This document shows, piece by piece, positions 18,257-26,986 of a DNA stretch of 64,000 bases (its first letter is position 1; the number at the start of each line of letters is the position of its first letter). The notes under the pieces were generated by a model. That model did no database searches. It was given only the letters and a program-made list of their open reading frames with translations, and was not told where the DNA came from. The stretch covers positions 6,979,001 through 7,043,000 of the forward strand of contig NZ_CP076457.1 in NCBI RefSeq assembly GCF_018866325.1. The letters are read 5' to 3'. The position numbers and the translations under genes are program-made. The DNA comes from Streptomyces sp. YPW6. Lineage in GTDB: Bacteria; Actinomycetota; Actinomycetes; Streptomycetales; Streptomycetaceae.

Positions 18257-21211
18257 TCACGGCAGAGTCGGGCGGGTGGCGCGTTCCAGTTCGATCAGGG
18301 CCGAGCGGTACGGGTGCCCGGTGGCGCGTTCCATACCGATCTCGCACATCCGGTTCGCCGACAGATAGGCGTCGTAGGGGCGGCGGCCGACCTCCGCGGC
18401 CTCCGCGGCCGTCGCCGCGTCGGTCAACTCCTTGTGGAGCATGCCCCGGTCGCCCGCGAAGGCGCAGCACCCCGCGTCGTCCGGGACGACGACCTCCTCC
18501 GCACAGGCCGCGGCCAGCCCACGCAACTGCTCCACGTCACCCAGGTGTTCCATCGAACAGGTCGGATGCAGGACAGCCGAGCCCGCCGTCCGGAACACCG
18601 TCAGACGCGGCAGCAACTCCTCGGCCGCCCACACCAGCGAGTCCACGACGGTCAGTTCGCGGTGGAGCGCCCGGTTGTCCTCGGTGAGATGGGGCACCAC
18701 CTCCTCGGCGATGCCGAGCGTGCACGAGGAGGCGTCGACCACGAGCGGCAGCGTCCCGCCCGCCGTCCAGCCCCAGGCGGCCTCCACGATCCGGTTCGCC
18801 ATGATCCTGTTGCCCGTGCCGTACCCCTTGGAGTGCCAGATCGTCGCGCAGCAGGTGCCCGCGACGTCCTCGGGGATCCAGACCGGCCTTCCGGCCCGCC
18901 CGGACACGGCCACCACCGCCTCGGCCAGGGAGGGCCCGGGACCGGTGCCGGCGTCGTCCGGCCCGGCGAAGATGCGGTTGACGCAGGCCGGGTAGTACAC
19001 GGCGCTCGCCCCGACGCGCGCCGTGTCCGGCAGCCGCCGGGCCGCCGCACCGGGGATCTGCGGCAGCCACTCCGGTACGAGATCGGGGCGTACGGCCCTG
19101 CGGGCGAGCCGCGTCACGGCCTGGAGCGGGCCGTCCCCCACCCGGTCGCCGACGGCGCCGGCCGCCGCCACGGCCAGCCGGGCCGAGACCTCCACCGCCC
19201 GGAAGTGCTGTGCGGTGAGCGCCGCGATCCGCTCCTCGCGGTCGGTGTGACGGCGGTGGCGGAAGCCCTTCATCATCGCCCCGGTGTCGATGCCGACCGG
19301 GCAGGCGAGCTTGCAGGTGGAATCCCCGGCGCAGGTGTCCACGGCGTCGTAGCCGTACGCGTCGAGAAGGCCCGTCTCCACCGGTGAGCCGTCGCTCTGG
19401 CGCATCATCTCCCGGCGCAGCACGATCCGCTGGCGCGGCGTGGTCGTCAGATCCCCGCTGGGGCAGGTCGGTTCGCAGAAGCCGCACTCGATGCACGGGT
19501 CGGCGACCGCCTCCACCTGCGGAATGGTCTTCAGGCCGCGCAGATGGGCCCGGGGATCGCGGTCCAGCACGATCCGCGGGGCGAGCACCCCAGCGGGGTC
19601 GATGACCTGCTTGGTCCGCCACATCAGCTCGGTGGCGCGCGGCCCCCACTCGCGCTCCAGGAACGGCGCGATGTTGCGGCCGGTCGCGTGCTCCGCCTTG
19701 AGCGACCCGTCGAACCGGTCCACCACCAGCGCGCAGAACTCCTGCATGAACGCGTCGTACCGGGCCACGTCCGCGGGCTTCGCCGCGTCGAACGCCAGCA
19801 GGAAGTGCAGATTGCCGTGCGCTGCGTGCCCCGCCACGGCGGCGTCGAAGCCGTGGCGCGACTGGAGCTCCAGGAGCGCCGCGCAGGCGTCCGCCAGCCG
19901 GGCGGGCGGCACCGCGAAGTCCTCCGTGATCAGGGTGGTGCCCGAGGGCCGGGAGCCGCCGACGGCGGTGACGAACGCCTTGCGGGCCTTCCAGTACCCC
20001 GCGATCGTCCCGGCGTCCCGGGTGAACGCGTTGGTCACGGATGCCGCCGGACGGACGAGCTCCAGACCGGCCACGACGGCGTCCGCCGCCCGCTCGAACC
20101 CCGCCAGGCCCGCCTCGTCGGCCGCCCGGAACTCCACCAGGAGCGCGGTCGTCTCCCGGGGCAGCGCGGCCCAGTCCGCCGGGACGCCCGGCACGCTGAC
20201 GGAGGCGCGCAGGGTGTTGCCGTCCATGAGCTCCACGGCGATCGCGCCCGCCTCGTTGAACCGGGGCACGGCGGCCGCGGCGGCCGTGAGGGAGGGGAAG
20301 AACAGCAGGGCGCTGGAGAGCCGCCGGTCGAGCGGGAGCGTGTCGAAGACGACCTCCGAGATGAAGCCGAACGTCCCCTCGGAACCGACCATCAGCCCCC
20401 GCAGGATCTGCGCCGGCGTCGCCCCGTCGAGGAAGGCGTCCAGGCGATAGCCGTTGGTGTTCTTGATCGTGTACTTGGCGCGGATCCGGGCGGTCAGCTC
20501 CGCGTCCGCCTCGATCTCCGCCTTCAGCTCCATCAGCCCCGCGCACAGCTCCGGTTCGGCGTGGGCCAGCTCCTCGTCGGCGGCCGGGTCCGCGGTGTCG
20601 ACGACGGTGCCGCTGGGCAGGACGAAGGTGAGCGAGGCGAGCGTCCGGTAGGAGTTGCGGGTGGTGCCCGCCGTCATGCCCGAGGCGTTGTTGGCGACGA
20701 CCCCGCCGAGGGTGCAGGCGATGGCGCTGGCCGGATCGGGGCCGAGCAGCCTGCCGTACCGGGCGAGCGTGGCGTTGGCCCGCATGACGGTGGTGCCCGG
20801 CAGGATCCGGGCCCGCGCCCCGTCGTCCAGCACCTCCACGCCCGTCCAGTGCCGACGGACGTCGACGAGGATGTCCTCGCCCTGCGCCTGGCCGTTGAGG
20901 CTGGTGCCCGCGGCCCGGAAGACCACCGAACGGCCCTTGCCGTGGGCGTACGACAGGATCGCGGACACGTCGTCGAGATCCTCGGGGACCAGCACGACCC
21001 GGGGGAGGAAGCGGTAGGGGCTGGCGTCGGAGGCGTACCGCACGAGGTCGGAGATCTTCCAGAGCACCTTGTCCGCGCCGAGCAGGGCGGTCAGCTCGCT
21101 CCGCAGCGGCTCCGGGGTGCCGCCCGCGCTGCCGTCGGTGACCCGGTCGGGGGCGGGGGCCCGCGCCGTTCCGGGGCGCAGGGCTTCCGGGTCGGGCTCC
21201 AGCAGCGGCAT
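18257..21211 (-). CDS. FAD-binding oxidase with C-terminal Fe-S and CCG domains (D-lactate/glycolate dehydrogenase-like)
   Basis: 984 residues. An N-terminal FAD-linked oxidase (VAO/PCMH) domain shows GTSLNGQAQGEDI and CTLGGVVANNASGM, then a C-terminal oxidase domain with AGHAAHGNLHF and DGSLKAEHATG. A ferredoxin-type segment follows (CIECGFCEPTCP near residue 575, and CAGDSTCKLACP), then two cysteine-rich CCG regions (CCATIWHSKG, HPTCSMEHLG, DDAGCCAFAGDRG). This order is that of quinone-linked D-2-hydroxyacid dehydrogenases at the inner membrane face. The substrate (lactate, glycolate or other) is not determined. The start at 21211 is an ATG. Confidence 0.9.
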   Translation of the reverse strand: MPLLEPDPEALRPGTARAPAPDRVTDGSAGGTPEPLRSELTALLGADKVLWKISDLVRYASDASPYRFLPRVVLVPEDLDDVSAILSYAHGKGRSVVFRAAGTSLNGQAQGEDILVDVRRHWTGVEVLDDGARARILPGTTVMRANATLARYGRLLGPDPASAIACTLGGVVANNASGMTAGTTRNSYRTLASLTFVLPSGTVVDTADPAADEELAHAEPELCAGLMELKAEIEADAELTARIRAKYTIKNTNGYRLDAFLDGATPAQILRGLMVGSEGTFGFISEVVFDTLPLDRRLSSALLFFPSLTAAAAAVPRFNEAGAIAVELMDGNTLRASVSVPGVPADWAALPRETTALLVEFRAADEAGLAGFERAADAVVAGLELVRPAASVTNAFTRDAGTIAGYWKARKAFVTAVGGSRPSGTTLITEDFAVPPARLADACAALLELQSRHGFDAAVAGHAAHGNLHFLLAFDAAKPADVARYDAFMQEFCALVVDRFDGSLKAEHATGRNIAPFLEREWGPRATELMWRTKQVIDPAGVLAPRIVLDRDPRAHLRGLKTIPQVEAVADPCIECGFCEPTCPSGDLTTTPRQRIVLRREMMRQSDGSPVETGLLDAYGYDAVDTCAGDSTCKLACPVGIDTGAMMKGFRHRRHTDREERIAALTAQHFRAVEVSARLAVAAAGAVGDRVGDGPLQAVTRLARRAVRPDLVPEWLPQIPGAAARRLPDTARVGASAVYYPACVNRIFAGPDDAGTGPGPSLAEAVVAVSGRAGRPVWIPEDVAGTCCATIWHSKGYGTGNRIMANRIVEAAWGWTAGGTLPLVVDASSCTLGIAEEVVPHLTEDNRALHRELTVVDSLVWAAEELLPRLTVFRTAGSAVLHPTCSMEHLGDVEQLRGLAAACAEEVVVPDDAGCCAFAGDRGMLHKELTDAATAAEAAEVGRRPYDAYLSANRMCEIGMERATGHPYRSALIELERATRPTLP

Positions 21212-21262
21212 GTCGGCCTTCCCCTCGGCTCGGTGCTCAGCGGTGGTACGCGACGACGGCGC

Positions 21263-21805
21263 TCAGCAGTGGCGCTCCGGCATTCCGTCCACCAGGGCGG
21301 ACAGCAGCTCACCGAACACCTCGCGCTGGTCGGCGGTCAACGGGGCCAGGATCTCCTCTGCGGCGGCCCGGCGCGCGCTGCGCAGCGACCGCAGCGTGGC
21401 GCGCCCCTCGTCGGTGATCTCGATGCGGACCACCCGGCGGCTGTCGGGATCCGGGGCGCGGCGCACCCGGCCGCTCGCCTCCAGTCCGTCGACCAGCGTG
21501 GTCACGGCACGCGGGACGACATCGAGCCGTCGGGCGAGATCCGCCATCCGGGGGGCCGCGTCGTAACTCGCGACCGTCCGCAACAGCCGGAACTGGGCCG
21601 GAGTGATGTCGATCGGCTCCAGCTGGCGGCGCTGGATGCGGTGCAGCCGCCGGGTCAGCCGCAGCAGCTGCTCGGCGAGCACGCCGTCCCGTGACTCCCG
21701 GGATTCTCCGGACTCCCGGGAGTCACGGGAACGCCCATCAGGGCTATGAGGGCTATGAGGGCTATCAGGGGCATCAGGGCCATCGAGGGAATCCGGGGCA
21801 TCCAT
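21263..21805 (-). CDS. MarR-family transcriptional regulator (start uncertain)
   Basis: The MarR winged helix is clear from LAEQLLRLTRRLHRIQRRQL to the end, with PRMADLARRLDVVPRAVTTL as the recognition region and PDSRRVVRIEITDEGR as the wing. The frame opens at ATG 21805 (180 residues), but residues 1-41 are low complexity (Asp/Ser/Pro/Arg), are encoded by a 9-bp repeat array and a 17-bp inverted repeat, and have no ribosome binding site. An alternative GTG at 21682 gives 139 residues, a normal MarR length. It is divergent from an ABC exporter gene and probably controls it through the inverted repeats at 21811-21855. Confidence 0.85.
   Translation of the reverse strand: MDAPDSLDGPDAPDSPHSPHSPDGRSRDSRESGESRESRDGVLAEQLLRLTRRLHRIQRRQLEPIDITPAQFRLLRTVASYDAAPRMADLARRLDVVPRAVTTLVDGLEASGRVRRAPDPDSRRVVRIEITDEGRATLRSLRSARRAAAEEILAPLTADQREVFGELLSALVDGMPERHC
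21687..21730. repeat. 17-bp perfect inverted repeat inside the 5' part of the MarR frame
   Basis: TCCCGTGACTCCCGGGA (21687-21703) is the exact reverse complement of 21714-21730, with a 10-bp spacer. It encodes the symmetric-looking peptide RDSRESGESRESRD if translated. It may be an RNA hairpin or operator upstream of the shorter start at 21682. Confidence 0.75.
21737..21799. repeat. 9-bp tandem repeat array (seven units)
   Basis: Units of the form ATSAGGGCT/C in exact 9-bp register: ATCAGGGCT, ATGAGGGCT, ATGAGGGCT, ATCAGGGGC, ATCAGGGCC, ATCGAGGGA, ATCCGGGGC. It lies between the inverted repeat and the ATG of the long MarR frame. Confidence 0.8.
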
Positions 21806-21919
21806 ACGGGGAACAATATCAGGACCTTGTTCATTGTGAGTAGAGGTAACAATGAGCTAGGCTCTTACCGTGCGGGACCGGGACTGCCCGGCCCCGCCTC
21901 ACGCCCGACGAAGGAGCCC
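21806..21919. promoter_or_regulatory. divergent MarR / ABC exporter promoter with overlapping inverted repeats
   Basis: Two AT-rich inverted repeats share bases in this 114-bp region: GAACAA-N10-TTGTTC (21811-21832) and TCATTGT-N11-ACAATGA (21831-21855). Their position between a MarR gene and the gene it likely controls makes them good candidate MarR operators. Confidence 0.6.
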
Positions 21920-23737
21920 ATGAAACCCGACGAACCCACGTGGACGCCCCCGCCCGATACCCGCCCCGCCGCCGACCGGCCGCCCGCCGAGGTGCGCCGC
22001 ATCCTCCGCCTCTTCCGCCCCTACCGCGGACGCCTGGCCGTCGTCGGCCTGCTGGTCGGCGCATCCTCCCTGGTCGGGGTCGCCTCCCCGTTCCTGCTGC
22101 GCGAGATCCTCGACACGGCCATCCCGCAGGGGCGCACGGGCCTGCTGACTCTGCTGGCGCTCGGCATGATCTTCACCGCCGTGATGACCAGCGTCTTCGG
22201 CGTGCTCCAGACCCTCATCTCGACCACGGTCGGCCAGCGCGTCATGCACGACCTGCGCACCGCCGTCTACAGCCAGCTCCAGCGGATGCCGCTCGCCTTC
22301 TTCACCCGGACCCGCACGGGCGAGGTCCAGTCCCGCATCGCCAACGACATCGGCGGCATGCAGGCGACGGTCACCTCCACCGCGACCTCCCTGGTCTCCA
22401 ACCTCACGGCCGTCATCGCGTCCGTCGTCGCCATGCTCGCCCTCGACTGGCGGCTCACCGTCGTCTCCCTGCTCCTGCTGCCGGTCTTCGTCGCGATCAG
22501 CCGCCGCGTCGGCCGGGAACGCAAGAAGATCACCACCCAGCGGCAGAAGCAGATGGCCGCGATGGCCGCGACCGTCACCGAGTCCCTCTCCGTCAGCGGC
22601 ATCCTCCTCGGCCGCACGATGGGCCGGTCCGACTCCCTCACCCGGGGCTTCGCCGAGGAGTCCGAGCGCCTGGTCGACCTCGAAGTGCGCTCCAGCATGG
22701 CCGGCCGCTGGCGGATGTCCACGATCGGCATCGTCATGGCCGCCATGCCCGCCGTCATCTACTGGGCGGCCGGCCTCCCCTTCGCGTCCGGAGCCGCCGC
22801 CGTCTCCATCGGCACGCTCGTCGCCTTCGTCACGCTCCAGCAGGGGCTGTTCCGCCCTGCGGTCAGCCTGCTCTCCACCGGTGTGCAGATGCAGACCTCC
22901 CTCGCCCTGTTCCAGCGCATCTTCGAATACCTCGACCTCACGGTGGACATCACCGAACCCGAGAGTCCGGTCCGGCTGGAGAAGGTCCGCGGCGAGATCG
23001 CCTTCGAGGGCGTCGACTTCAGCTACGACGAGAAGAGCGGCCCGACGCTGACCGGCATCGACGTGACCGTGCCCGCGGGCGGCAGCCTCGCGATCGTCGG
23101 ATCCACCGGCTCCGGCAAGTCCACGCTCAGCTACCTGGTGCCCCGGCTGTACGACGTCACCGGCGGGCGGGTCACACTCGACGGGACCGACGTCCGTGAC
23201 CTGGACTTCGACACCCTGGCCCGGGCCGTCGGCGTCGTCTCCCAGGAGACGTACCTCTTCCACGCCTCGGTCGCCGAGAATCTGCGCTTCGCCAAGCCGG
23301 AGGCCACCGACGAGGAGATCGAGGCCGCGGCCCGCGCCGCGCAGATCCACGACCACATCGCCTCCCTGCCCGACGGCTACGACACGATGGTCGGCGAGCG
23401 CGGTTACCGCTTCTCGGGCGGCGAGAAGCAGCGTCTCGCCATCGCCCGCACGATCCTGCGCGACCCTCCGGTGCTGATCCTCGACGAGGCGACCAGCGCG
23501 CTCGACACCCGTACGGAACAGGCCGTGCAGGAGGCGATCGACGCGCTGTCCGCCGGGCGGACCACACTCACCATCGCGCACCGGCTCTCCACCGTCCGCG
23601 ACGCGGACCAGATCGTCGTCCTGGAGGACGGCCGGGTCGCCGAGCGCGGTACGCACGAGGAACTGCTCGCCCGCGACGGCCGCTACGCCGCCCTGATCCG
23701 CCGCGACTCCCACCCGGTCCCGGTCCCGGCTCCCTGA
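21920..23737 (+). CDS. ABC exporter, membrane domain fused to ATPase
   Basis: 605 residues. Six-helix exporter membrane domain (about 45-330) followed by an ATPase domain with canonical Walker A (GSTGSGKST), signature (FSGGEKQRLAIAR) and Walker B (VLILDEATSALD), so it can work as a homodimer. Exporters of this type move drugs or lipids outward across the cytoplasmic membrane. The ATG at 21920 is preceded by GAAGGAG; the frame extends upstream to 21746 but over the MarR operator region, which is not coding here. Divergent MarR gene suggests substrate-inducible expression. Confidence 0.92.
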   Translation: MKPDEPTWTPPPDTRPAADRPPAEVRRILRLFRPYRGRLAVVGLLVGASSLVGVASPFLLREILDTAIPQGRTGLLTLLALGMIFTAVMTSVFGVLQTLISTTVGQRVMHDLRTAVYSQLQRMPLAFFTRTRTGEVQSRIANDIGGMQATVTSTATSLVSNLTAVIASVVAMLALDWRLTVVSLLLLPVFVAISRRVGRERKKITTQRQKQMAAMAATVTESLSVSGILLGRTMGRSDSLTRGFAEESERLVDLEVRSSMAGRWRMSTIGIVMAAMPAVIYWAAGLPFASGAAAVSIGTLVAFVTLQQGLFRPAVSLLSTGVQMQTSLALFQRIFEYLDLTVDITEPESPVRLEKVRGEIAFEGVDFSYDEKSGPTLTGIDVTVPAGGSLAIVGSTGSGKSTLSYLVPRLYDVTGGRVTLDGTDVRDLDFDTLARAVGVVSQETYLFHASVAENLRFAKPEATDEEIEAAARAAQIHDHIASLPDGYDTMVGERGYRFSGGEKQRLAIARTILRDPPVLILDEATSALDTRTEQAVQEAIDALSAGRTTLTIAHRLSTVRDADQIVVLEDGRVAERGTHEELLARDGRYAALIRRDSHPVPVPAP

Positions 23738-24042
23738 CCGGGCCCGTCGGGGCCGGGCCACGATCCGCCCCTCCTGACATCACCGGCGTGACGCGCGCAG
23801 GGCGAAGCTCGCCGCGCTCACGAGCCCTCCTCGGGGTGGAACTCCACGGCAGCCACACCGTCGCCACGGCGTCGACACGGGCTCCCGGCGGAACGACCAC
23901 GGCGGCCTGCTGTCGCCGTCCCCTCCTCGACCCGCCGCCGGACCTCCCGACCGCCTTGGACAACGGCCCGACCCCGCGGGCACGCACGGCGGCGCCGCCG
24001 CTCCCGTGGGACAGGGAGCGACGGCGCCGGGTGGAGCTGTGG
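23738..24042. other. intergenic region between ABC exporter and small peptide gene
   Basis: About 305 bp with no supportable gene on either strand. The only structure is the hairpin at 23991-24028, described separately, plus a weak GC-rich inverted repeat just after the exporter stop codon. Confidence 0.4.
23991..24028 (-). terminator. hairpin terminator of the 19-residue peptide gene
   Basis: GGCGCCGCCGCTCCC (23991-24005) pairs with 24014-24028 with one mismatch around an 8-nt loop. On the minus strand it begins 14 bp after the stop codon of the small peptide gene, which supports that gene being a real transcription unit. Confidence 0.72.
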
Positions 24043-24102
24043 TCAGACGAGCCAACCCACGAAGTGGACGACGCCGGCAAGCAGGTTGGTCAGGAAGTTC
24101 AT
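24043..24102 (-). CDS. 19-residue hydrophobic peptide
   Basis: Encodes MNFLTNLLAGVVHFVGWLV, a single hydrophobic helix long enough to enter or line a membrane. The ATG at 24102 is preceded by AAGGAG nine bases upstream, one of the best ribosome binding sites in the window, and the stop codon is followed after 14 bp by a stable hairpin. It is flanked by about 300 bp on each side without other genes. No family could be assigned. Possible roles include a small membrane regulator, a type I toxin-like peptide or a leader; none is shown by sequence alone. Confidence 0.6.
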   Translation of the reverse strand: MNFLTNLLAGVVHFVGWLV

Positions 24103-24370
24103 CTGGTCTTTCTCCTTGTACGTGGTGCATCTGTGGGACTGCGCAGTAGCGGTCTGCAGCCCGTTGACTGCGCTCTGCAATGATCACGCCCCGGACGGGT
24201 GAACAGCAACGAATCCCCTGACGATCACGCGTTCCAGCGAACACCCGATCCCCTGTTCGTGTGTTCCGGCTACAGGCGTTCCGGTCTCGCCGTACGGCGT
24301 TCGTGTCGCGACAGCCGACGCCGTGGACGGGCTACCGGCCACGGCTCACGCCCCGGGTTAACGTGCCCGC

Positions 24371-25231
24371 ATGGTGAACGAGTCCCCGGACGCCCGCCCC
24401 CGTCGCAGACTCCGCCCGACGCGCCGCGGAAAGATCGTCCTGGTCGTCGGCGCCCTGCTCATCGCGTCGGCGGCTGTCCTGATCCCGCTGTCCCTGACCG
24501 GATCGGACGAGCCGCCGAAGAAGCGGGAGAGCCCGCAGAGCACCCTGATGATCCCTGAGGGCCGCCGCGTCTCGCAGGTGTACGAAGCGGTCGACGAGGC
24601 GCTCGACCTGAAGCCCGGCAGCACGCAGAAGGCCGCGTCGACGGTGGACCTGAAACTGCCCGACCAGGCCGAGGGCAACCCCGAGGGATACCTCTTCCCG
24701 GCCACGTATCCGATCGACGACGCGACCGAGCCCGCGGGCCTGCTGCGCTACATGTCCGACACCGCCCGCAAGCACTTCGCCGCGGACCACGTCACGGCGG
24801 GGGCCCGGCGCAACAACGTCTCCGTCTACGACACCGTCACGATCGCCAGCATCGTCCAGGCCGAGGCCGACACCCCGGCCGACATGGGCAAGGTGGCCCG
24901 GGTCGTCTACAACCGGCTGCTCAAGAACATGCCGCTGCAGATGGACTCCACCATCAACTACGCCCTGAAGCGCTCCACCCTGGACACGACGACCGCCGAC
25001 ACCCAGCTGGACAGCCCGTACAACAGCTACCGGATCAAGGGCCTGCCGCCGACTCCCATCGGCAACCCGGGGGAGGAGGCGCTGCGCGCGGCGGTCAGGC
25101 CCACGCCCGGCCCGTGGCTCTACTTCGTCACCGTCGGTCCGGGCGACACGCGGTTCACCGACAGCTACGACGAGCAGCAGAGAAACGTCGAGGAGTTCAA
25201 CCGCGGCCGAGGCTCCGCCACCAAGAACTGA
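24371..25231 (+). CDS. mltG: endolytic transglycosylase MltG family protein (short form)
   Basis: 286 residues. A single N-terminal membrane anchor (about 22-45) places the catalytic YceG/MltG domain outside the cell, where the family cleaves nascent peptidoglycan glycan strands. Seen motifs: GNPEGYLFPATYPI, TIASIVQAEADTPADMGKVARVVYNRL (given here as two parts, TIASIVQAEA and KVARVVYNRL), MPLQMDSTINYAL and SPYNSYRIKGLPPTPIGNPG. It lacks the long disordered N-terminus usual in the main streptomycete MltG, so it may be a second, accessory copy. ATG at 24371; no strong ribosome binding site. A 9-bp repeat array follows the stop codon. Confidence 0.88.
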   Translation: MVNESPDARPRRRLRPTRRGKIVLVVGALLIASAAVLIPLSLTGSDEPPKKRESPQSTLMIPEGRRVSQVYEAVDEALDLKPGSTQKAASTVDLKLPDQAEGNPEGYLFPATYPIDDATEPAGLLRYMSDTARKHFAADHVTAGARRNNVSVYDTVTIASIVQAEADTPADMGKVARVVYNRLLKNMPLQMDSTINYALKRSTLDTTTADTQLDSPYNSYRIKGLPPTPIGNPGEEALRAAVRPTPGPWLYFVTVGPGDTRFTDSYDEQQRNVEEFNRGRGSATKN

Positions 25232-25233
25232 CC

Positions 25234-25377
25234 CAGTCCACCAGCGAGACCGACGGAACCGACGGGACCTCCTGCACTGACGGCTCCGACGGCTCTGACG
25301 GGTCCGACGAGACCGACCGGTCTGACAGGACCAACGACACCGACGGGATCGGCGGGACCGACGACCAGGCCGATCAG
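25234..25377. repeat. degenerate 9-bp tandem array (about 16 units, GAC-GGN-NCC type)
   Basis: From 25252 units run in exact 9-bp register: GACGGAACC, GACGGGACC, TCCTGCACT, GACGGCTCC, GACGGCTCT, GACGGGTCC, GACGAGACC, GACCGGTCT, GACAGGACC and so on. It fills the gap between the mltG stop codon and the end of the convergent monooxygenase gene. Its function is unknown; it may act as a transcription end or a protein/RNA binding array. Confidence 0.75.
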
Positions 25378-25407
25378 ACCCACGGGCCGAGCGGATCCAC
25401 CGCCGGT

Positions 25408-26538
25408 TCAGGCCCCCGGAGCGGGCACGGCGACGACCTCGGCGGCCTCCTCGCCGGCCCGCGCACCGCCCGTCTCCCGCAGCAGCCGCATGACCGACCG
25501 GACCGCCGCACGGCCCGCCCGGTTCGCGCCGATGGTGCTGGCGGAGGGGCCGTACCCGACGAGGTGGACGCGCCCGTCCCGTACAGCACGGGTGTCCTCG
25601 GCCCGGATGCCCCCACCCGGCTCGCGCAGCTTCAGCGGGGCCAGATGGTCCACAGCGGGCCGGAACCCGGTCGCCCAGAGGATGACGTCGGTCTCGACGG
25701 TACGGCCGTCGTCCCAGGCCACACCGGTCGGCGTGATCCGGTCGAACATCGGGAGCCGGTCCAGCACCCCCTGCTCGCGGGCCCGCCGCACCGCGTCGGT
25801 CATCGGCAGTCCGGTCACGCTGACCACGCTCTTGGGCGGCAGCCCGTTGCGCACCCGCTCCTCCACCATCGCCACGGCCGCCCGCCCCCACTCCTCGGTG
25901 AACGGTCCCTCGCGGAAGACCGGTTCACTGCGGGTCACCCAGAAGGTGCCGGCGGCGAACGGGGCGATCTCCATCAGATGCTGCGTACCGGAGGCGCCAC
26001 CGCCGACCACGAGGACGCGCTGCCCCGCGAACTCCTCGGGCCCCGGGTAGTTCGCCGTGTGCAACTGCCGCCCCCGGAACGTCTCCTGGCCCGGATAGCG
26101 GGGCCAGAACGGCCGGTCCCAGGTGCCGGTCGCGTTGATCAGCGCCCGCGGTGCGTACACCCCCTCGGACGTCTCCACCAGCAGCCGCCCGCCGTTCCCC
26201 TCCCGTACGGTACTCACCTCCACGGGCCGGTGGACCCGCAGGCCGAAGCGGTCCTCGTACGCGGCGAAGTAGGCGCCGATCACCTCCGAGGAAGGCCGGT
26301 CGGGGTCGGCTCCGGTCAGCTCCATGCCCGGCAGCGCGTGCATCCCGTGGACCTTGCCGTACGTGAGCGAGGGCCAGCGGAACTGCCACGCGCCGCCCGG
26401 CCGGGGCGCGTGGTCCAGCACGACGAAGTCGACGTCCGGCTCCATCCCGACGCGGCGCAGGTGGTAGGCGGCGGACAGTCCCGCCTGACCCGCGCCGATG
26501 ACGACCACGTCCAGCTCGCGCACCCCAGAGTTGTTCAC
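25408..26538 (-). CDS. FAD-dependent NAD(P)-binding monooxygenase-like protein
   Basis: 376 residues. N-terminal FAD motif VVVIGAGQAGLSAAYHLRR, a central NADPH motif VLVVGGGASGTQHLMEI, and the late WATGFRPAVDHL segment typical of flavin-containing monooxygenases and related CzcO-like proteins. GAWQFRWPSLTYGKVH matches the group rather than classical FMO. The substrate is unknown; related proteins are annotated from metal resistance to secondary metabolism. Starts: GTG at 26538 or GTG at 26523, neither with a strong ribosome binding site; the longer frame to 26676 is unlikely. Confidence 0.88.
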   Translation of the reverse strand: MNNSGVRELDVVVIGAGQAGLSAAYHLRRVGMEPDVDFVVLDHAPRPGGAWQFRWPSLTYGKVHGMHALPGMELTGADPDRPSSEVIGAYFAAYEDRFGLRVHRPVEVSTVREGNGGRLLVETSEGVYAPRALINATGTWDRPFWPRYPGQETFRGRQLHTANYPGPEEFAGQRVLVVGGGASGTQHLMEIAPFAAGTFWVTRSEPVFREGPFTEEWGRAAVAMVEERVRNGLPPKSVVSVTGLPMTDAVRRAREQGVLDRLPMFDRITPTGVAWDDGRTVETDVILWATGFRPAVDHLAPLKLREPGGGIRAEDTRAVRDGRVHLVGYGPSASTIGANRAGRAAVRSVMRLLRETGGARAGEEAAEVVAVPAPGA

Positions 26539-26986
26539 GCTTCTACCAACTCGCCAAGCGCCCCGGATCTTCCCGGACGCCCGACGGGCATTCCCGCACG
26601 GCTCAGCGACCTCCGGCGACCACGCGCCCGGCGCCGCGGCGGCCGGCGAGCGGATCCGGTCGATCTTCGCCAGCACGGCGACCGGCGTCTCGCCCCCTGC
26701 GAGAGAGACATCGGGCGTGCGCGGCGGCGATCTGCCCGGCCGCCGCCGCCGACGCCACGCCGAAGAAGATGTCCTGCAGCGGGTTCGGCGGCGCGGTCAG
26801 TACGTCAGCAGCCGCGACAGCGGGCTGCGGAAGCCACTCGCTGCAGGCCCCCGATGTGATCGCGCGAAGTCCGGCGGAGCTGATCGGGACATGGCGGGTG
26901 AAGGCAGCCTTCCGGGTCGGGACACGGTCACGTGTGTCCCGGAGCGTGAACAGCTCGGTTCGCGCCGGTGAGGTGATGATGGGGGC
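26539..26986. other. 448-bp intergenic region
   Basis: Between the monooxygenase (minus) and YjbQ-like (plus) genes. No frame here shows recognisable protein sequence or a ribosome binding site, and no strong hairpin was seen. It must contain both divergent promoters, but none could be pinned down. Confidence 0.35.

Noticed and set aside
24839..24899. Loss of the catalytic glutamate in MltG
   Set aside because: IVQAEA differs from the E. coli sequence at one Glu, but actinobacterial MltG proteins, as I recall them, have the same QAE pattern and keep the second Glu, so no defect is claimed.
25252..25377. CRISPR array
   Set aside because: Nine-base units with no spacers; this is a short tandem array, not repeats separated by unique spacers.
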